Part shown: one piece after another, positions 59,914 through 64,000 of the stretch
Layout of the letters: each line of letters begins with the position of its first letter
Position numbering within the stretch: the stretch's first letter is position 1
From: Vibrio maritimus
GTDB taxonomy: Bacteria; Pseudomonadota; Gammaproteobacteria; Enterobacterales; Vibrionaceae
Length of the DNA stretch: 64,000 bases
Reading direction: 5' to 3'
Assembly: GCA_000755425.1 (NCBI GenBank)
Contig: BBMT01000001.1
Span: 62,001 to 126,000, forward strand
Notes under the pieces: generated by a model
Databases searched by the model: none
Told to the model about the DNA's origin: nothing
The model's input: only the letters and a program-made list of their open reading frames with translations
Program-made: the position numbers and the translations under genes

Positions 59914-60660
59914 ATGTCTGAGATAAGAAAACCAATAATAGGACTCGTAAGCTGTAAGAAAGAGCTCGCTGGCTATCAAATACAGGCATTGAATGAGTTC
60001 TACCTTCAGGCGGTGAAAGATTTCGGTGGTACACCTATCATCCTGCCATCGGCAATAGAAGCGGACGAATTAGATAGAGTGCTGGCTGTGTGTGACGGAC
60101 TGCTGTTTCCAGGAAGTCACTCTAACGTAGCGCCAGAACGTTATAACGGCAGTCACGAAGAGAAAAAGAAAGATGAAGCGCGAGATGAGCTATCTATTCA
60201 GCTGATTCGTCGTGCTATTGATATGAACATCCCGTGTTTGGGGATCTGTCGCGGTTTCCAAGAAATGAATGTGGCACTGGGTGGTAGCTTAGATCCGGCG
60301 GTACATGAGTCAGGATATCAAGATCACCGTGAAAATGAGTCGAAAGACTTTACCGAGAAGTACGCGCCAGCTCATCCGGTATTTGTTGAAGGCGACGGTG
60401 TGTTTAAAGAGTGGCTGGTCAATGCCAAATGGGAAGATACCAGCAAGTTTGATGTTAATACCCTTCATAACCAAGGGGTTAAACAGCTCGGTTCAGTACT
60501 AAAAGTGGAAGCAAAAGCACCAGATGGTCTTATAGAAGCGTTTAGCTTACCGGGGCAAAAATACTTTGTTGGCGTGCAGTGGCACCCAGAATGGGAAGCA
60601 AAACACAATCATTTCTCACAAATTTTGTTTAAAGAATTTATTATGTCAGCTTCCCAGTAA
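59914..60660 (+). CDS. puuD: Gamma-glutamyl-GABA hydrolase
   Basis: Class I glutamine-amidotransferase-like hydrolase, 248 residues, releasing GABA and glutamate in the last Puu step. The nucleophile is the cysteine in PCLGICRGFQEMNVALGG near residue 112, and the catalytic histidine and glutamate are in VGVQWHPEWEAKHN near residue 225. The start is put at 59914 (MSEIRKPIIGL), where family similarity begins. It is followed after 16 bases by puuR. Confidence 0.9.
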   Translation: MSEIRKPIIGLVSCKKELAGYQIQALNEFYLQAVKDFGGTPIILPSAIEADELDRVLAVCDGLLFPGSHSNVAPERYNGSHEEKKKDEARDELSIQLIRRAIDMNIPCLGICRGFQEMNVALGGSLDPAVHESGYQDHRENESKDFTEKYAPAHPVFVEGDGVFKEWLVNAKWEDTSKFDVNTLHNQGVKQLGSVLKVEAKAPDGLIEAFSLPGQKYFVGVQWHPEWEAKHNHFSQILFKEFIMSASQ

Positions 60661-60676
60661 TTTAGAGGCTGAATGC

Positions 60677-61234
60677 ATGGACAACCACCAGATTGGTAAA
60701 AATATTGCTCAACTAAGAAAAGAGCGCGGACTTTCACAACGAGAACTGGCAGAGAGAGCGGGCATTACACATAGCGCGATCTCATCCATTGAAAATGCCA
60801 AAGTGAGTCCTTCGGTGAGTTCTCTGCAAAAAATAGTGAACGTTTTTTCCTTGTCGCTTTCGGAGTTTTTCACTCTAGAGCAGCAAGAAAACAAAGAAGT
60901 AAAGGTTGTAATTAAACCAGACGACTTGATTGAAATTGGTAGCGAAACGGTGTCAATGAAACTGGTCAACAATGGTAGCAACAAACAAGAAATTGGATTT
61001 TTGATAGAGGAATACGCTCCAAACAGCACCACCGGAGCGTCCAATATTAAGCATGACGGAGAGGAAGTCGGCACCGTATTGAGCGGTGAAGTCGAACTAG
61101 AATACAACGGTGAAACCTATCTGATTAAAGAAGGCGAATCTTATGTGATCGACACGACTATCCCACACAAATTTACTAATTACTCCGATAAGGCTTGCAG
61201 AATGATAAGTGCTCATACACCAAAAGCATTCTAG
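60677..61234 (+). CDS. puuR: PuuR, HTH-cupin repressor of putrescine catabolism
   Basis: 185 residues, the length of E. coli PuuR. An XRE helix-turn-helix (IGKNIAQLRKERGLSQRELAERAGITHSAISSIE) is followed by a cupin sensor domain (GEEVGTVLSGEVELEYNGETYLIKEGESYVIDTTIPHKFTN, read around residues 125-165). The start is put at 60677 (MDNHQIG), with AGAGG upstream. It probably represses both arms of the cluster and is released by putrescine. Confidence 0.9.
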   Translation: MDNHQIGKNIAQLRKERGLSQRELAERAGITHSAISSIENAKVSPSVSSLQKIVNVFSLSLSEFFTLEQQENKEVKVVIKPDDLIEIGSETVSMKLVNNGSNKQEIGFLIEEYAPNSTTGASNIKHDGEEVGTVLSGEVELEYNGETYLIKEGESYVIDTTIPHKFTNYSDKACRMISAHTPKAF

Positions 61235-61260
61235 CGCCTTGAGGTAACCAAGGAGAGCGT

Positions 61261-62744
61261 ATGAAAACGCAACAACAATGGATTGAACAACGAGAAGCGC
61301 AAGTGATTGAACAGCGCGCTTTTCTTAACGGCGAATACACAGCCGCTGTCGATGAGACGACACTTGAAGTGGTCAACCCTGCCACTGATGAGATCATCGC
61401 GAACATCGCTCGCTGTAAATCTGCCGACGTCGATCTTGCCGTTGAATACGCGAAAAGAGCCTTCAAAAAGGGCGAATGGAGCCAAAGCTCTCCAGCACAC
61501 AGAAAATCTGTACTGACCAAGTTTGCTGATCTTATCGACGAGAACGTTGAAGCGTTAGCACTTCTCGAAACCCTTGATACGGGTAAACCTATTTCTCACA
61601 GTGTTTCAACAGACATTCCAGGCGCGGCTAAGTCCATTCGTTGGTACGCAGAGGCGATTGACAAGGTGTATGGCGAAGTAGCGCCTACCGAAAAAGACGT
61701 TCACGCGTTTGTTTCTCATCAAGCAATCGGTGTGGTAGCGGCTGTGGTTCCTTGGAACTTCCCATTGTGGATTGGCTGTTGGAAGCTCGGTCCTGCGTTA
61801 GCTGCAGGGAACAGCGTGATTCTTAAACCATCTGAAAAGTCTTCTTTGACGGCCATTTTCTTAGGCAAGCTCGCGAATGAAGCCGGGATCCCTGCTGGCG
61901 TATTCCAAGTCATCACTGGCTTTGGTCACGAAGCGGGTGAAGCACTTGCTCGACACAACGGGGTTGACTGTATTGCCTTTACAGGCTCTACACGTGTTGC
62001 TGGCCACCTCATGATCGCATCTGGTGAAACTAACCTAAAACGCGTATGGGCAGAAGCGGGTGGCAAGAATGCCAATATCGTCTTTGAAGATTATGCCGAC
62101 CTTGATGGCGCTGCTGCTGAAACGGCTGCAGGTTGTTTCTACAACCAAGGTGAAGTCTGCGTGGCGGCCACTCGACTGCTAGTACATGAAAGCATCAAAG
62201 ATGCCTTTATCGATAAAGTAATCAGCGCGGCACAACGTTTCATGCCTAAAGACCCGATGGATCCGACTTCTTCAATGGGTGCACTGATTGACCGTGAGCA
62301 CAAAGCAAAGTATTGGATTACGTCAAACTTGGCGAGCAAGCCGGTGCGATTGTGCGCTGTGGCGGTGATGTTGAAGGAAAAGGCGCGTTCGTCGAACCTA
62401 TCATCCTAGACAATGTAAATAACCAGATGCGCGTAGCTCAAGAAGAGATTTTTGGCCCAGTACTTTGCGTTATTCCTTTCAAAACTGAACAAGAAGCCAT
62501 TGCTATTGCCAACGACTCTCAATACGGTCTGGGCGCAGCGCTATGGAGTGACAACATCAATCGCGTACACCGAGTCGCTAAGCAATTAGAGGCGGGATCT
62601 GTGTGGGTGAACAACTACAACGAGGGCGATATGACCGTCCCATTCGGTGGATTCAAAATGAGTGGTAACGGACGAGATAAGTCCATCCATGCTATTGAAA
62701 AATTTACCGAAACCAAAACAACCTGGATTCGTCTCCACCGTTAA
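61261..62744 (+). CDS. puuC: Gamma-glutamyl-gamma-aminobutyraldehyde dehydrogenase (frame broken at 62307)
   Basis: NAD(P)-dependent aldehyde dehydrogenase, 494 residues after repair (E. coli PuuC 495). Key residues are AEAGGKNANIVF near residue 263 (glutamate), FYNQGEVCVAATRLLV near residue 297 (catalytic cysteine), and EEIFGPVLCVIPF. The A3 run at 62307-62309 must be A4 to join KAKVLDYVKLGEQAG. AAGGAG lies six bases before the start. Oxidises the PuuB product. Confidence 0.9.
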
Positions 62745-62772
62745 GCCCGAAGCCGTTATTACAAGGAATAGA

Positions 62773-64000
62773 ATGATGAATAAACATACAGATTCATACT
62801 ACGCTCACTCGATCCCAAATGTAAGTGAGTACCCACAACTACAAGACAATATTGAATGTGATGTTTGCGTGGTTGGTGCCGGTTTCTCGGGCTTGTCGTC
62901 AGCGCTGCATCTTGCTGAGAAAGGCTTCAAAGTTGTGGTACTTGAGAACGCCAAAGTAGGCTTTGGTGCGACGGGTCGTAACGGTGGTCAGATTGTAAAT
63001 AGCTACAGCCGCGATGTGGATGTAATCGAAAGCCGTTATGGTGAAAAGCAAGCAAAAGCGTTGTGTGACATGATTTTTGAGGGTGGTGATATCATTCGCG
63101 GCCTTATCGACAAACACAACATCGACTGTGATTTCAAACAGGGTGGTATGTTCACCGCGCTAAACAACAAGCAAATGAAAGGGCTTGAAGAGCACAAAAA
63201 GCACTGGGAACGCTACGGCAACGACAAACTAAGCCTACTCGACGCCAACGAGGTTGAAGCGACAGTTGGCACAAAAGCTTACAAAGGCGCGCTACTGGAT
63301 ATGAGTGGTGGCCACATCCATCCACTAAAATTAGCGCTTGGAGAAGCTGCTGCCATCACAGCTCTCGGTGGTCAAATCTTTGAGCAATCCGGCGTAACTC
63401 GCGTGGAGAAAGGCGTAAACCCTGTTGCTCATACAGAAAAAGGCAGCGTAAAAGCTAAGTACATTGTCCTAGCAGGAAATGCGTACCTAGGCGGCTTGGC
63501 ACCAAATATCAGCAATAAAGCGATCCCTTGTGGTACTCAAGTTGTGGCTACTGAGCCGCTATCAGAAGCGATGTTGAAAAATATCCTGCCATCAGATTAC
63601 TGTGTTGAAGACTGTAACTATCTATGGATTACTTCCGCCTAAGTGCCGACAAACGCCTGCTGTTTGGTGGTGGCGTAGTCTACGGCGCACGTGACCCAGA
63701 GAACATTGAAGCCTTGATTCGACCGAAGATGGAGAAGATCTTCCCGCAACTTAAAGGCATCGGCATTGATTACAAGTGGACTGGCAACTTCCTACTGACT
63801 TACTCCCGTATGCCGCAGTTTGGCTCTTTTGCCGACAATATTTATTACCTTCAGGGTTACAGCGGCCATGGTGTGACTTGTACGCATCTAGCAGGAAAAC
63901 TGCTTGCTGAAGCTCTATCGGGTCACGCTGAACGTTTTGATGCCTTCGCAGACCTTACCCATGTAACGTTCCCAGGCGGTCGCCACTTTGCGATTCCGTT
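62773..64000 (+). CDS. puuB: Gamma-glutamylputrescine oxidase, 3' end cut by window (frame broken at 63625)
   Basis: FAD-dependent amine oxidase. The FAD-binding motif is CVVGAGFSGLSSALHLAEKGF near residues 35-55, then GATGRNGGQIVN. It breaks at CVEDCNYL; TT for T at 63625 gives NYLLDYFRLSADKRLLFGGGVVYGARDPENIEALIRPKM, read as the PuuB C-terminal half, with SGHGVTCTHLAGK and DAFADL before the window end. About 409 residues are visible of an expected 426. AAGG lies before the ATG. Confidence 0.9.

Overview
The window looks like chromosomal DNA of a marine gammaproteobacterium of the Vibrionaceae, most likely Vibrio. The basis is gene content: isocitrate lyase next to malate synthase G, a vatCDB-iutA type aerobactin uptake locus, a mannose-class PTS locus, KdgM-type porin, nagB, and a puu cluster. 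I cannot name a species. I see no tRNA, rRNA, CRISPR array, prophage or intact insertion sequence.

Layout. 1-13 kb: an oligo-uronate (probably alginate) uptake region. It has an ABC importer closely resembling Sphingomonas AlgQ/AlgM2/AlgM1/AlgS, a KdgM-family porin, a sodium:solute symporter, KdgF and two divergent FadR-type regulators, then a DUF294 protein and a DnaQ-like exonuclease. 13-19 kb: a possible ADP-ribosyltransferase-like protein, a palindromic dispersed repeat, and the glyoxylate shunt (aceA, LysR regulator, glcB). 19-27 kb: a LacI-controlled mannose-family PTS operon with three sugar isomerase/epimerase genes, then a candidate small RNA. 27-43 kb: recQ, nagB, ohr/ohrR, a LysR gene, a drug/metabolite exporter behind an apparent leader peptide with mutually exclusive RNA stems, an outer-membrane barrel protein, a RarD-like permease, an iron alcohol dehydrogenase, a NUDIX hydrolase, an MscS channel, an SMP-30 lactonase and an alpha carbonic anhydrase. 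43-50 kb: ferric aerobactin uptake (vatC, vatD, vatB, iutA), without biosynthesis genes. 50-56 kb: pcp, a GNAT enzyme, an EEP hydrolase, an MFS transporter, a second copy of the dispersed repeat, and katG. 56-64 kb: a gamma-glutamyl-putrescine catabolic cluster (NhaC-type transporter and puuA divergent from puuD, puuR, puuC, puuB), cut by the window end.

How genes work together. KdgM would pass uronate oligomers through the outer membrane; the ABC importer and perhaps the symporter would take them across the inner membrane; KdgF would linearise the unsaturated monomer. Carbon entering as acetyl-CoA is conserved by aceA and glcB. The PTS operon phosphorylates an incoming hexose and interconverts hexose phosphates. 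PuuA, PuuB, PuuC and PuuD convert putrescine to GABA.

A caution that affects the whole annotation: at least seventeen otherwise intact genes are broken by about twenty small frame changes. Nearly all can be repaired by adding one base to a short homopolymer run, and repaired lengths match their families. I read these as probable sequencing indels, annotate each such gene as one CDS across the break, and mark the break in its entry.
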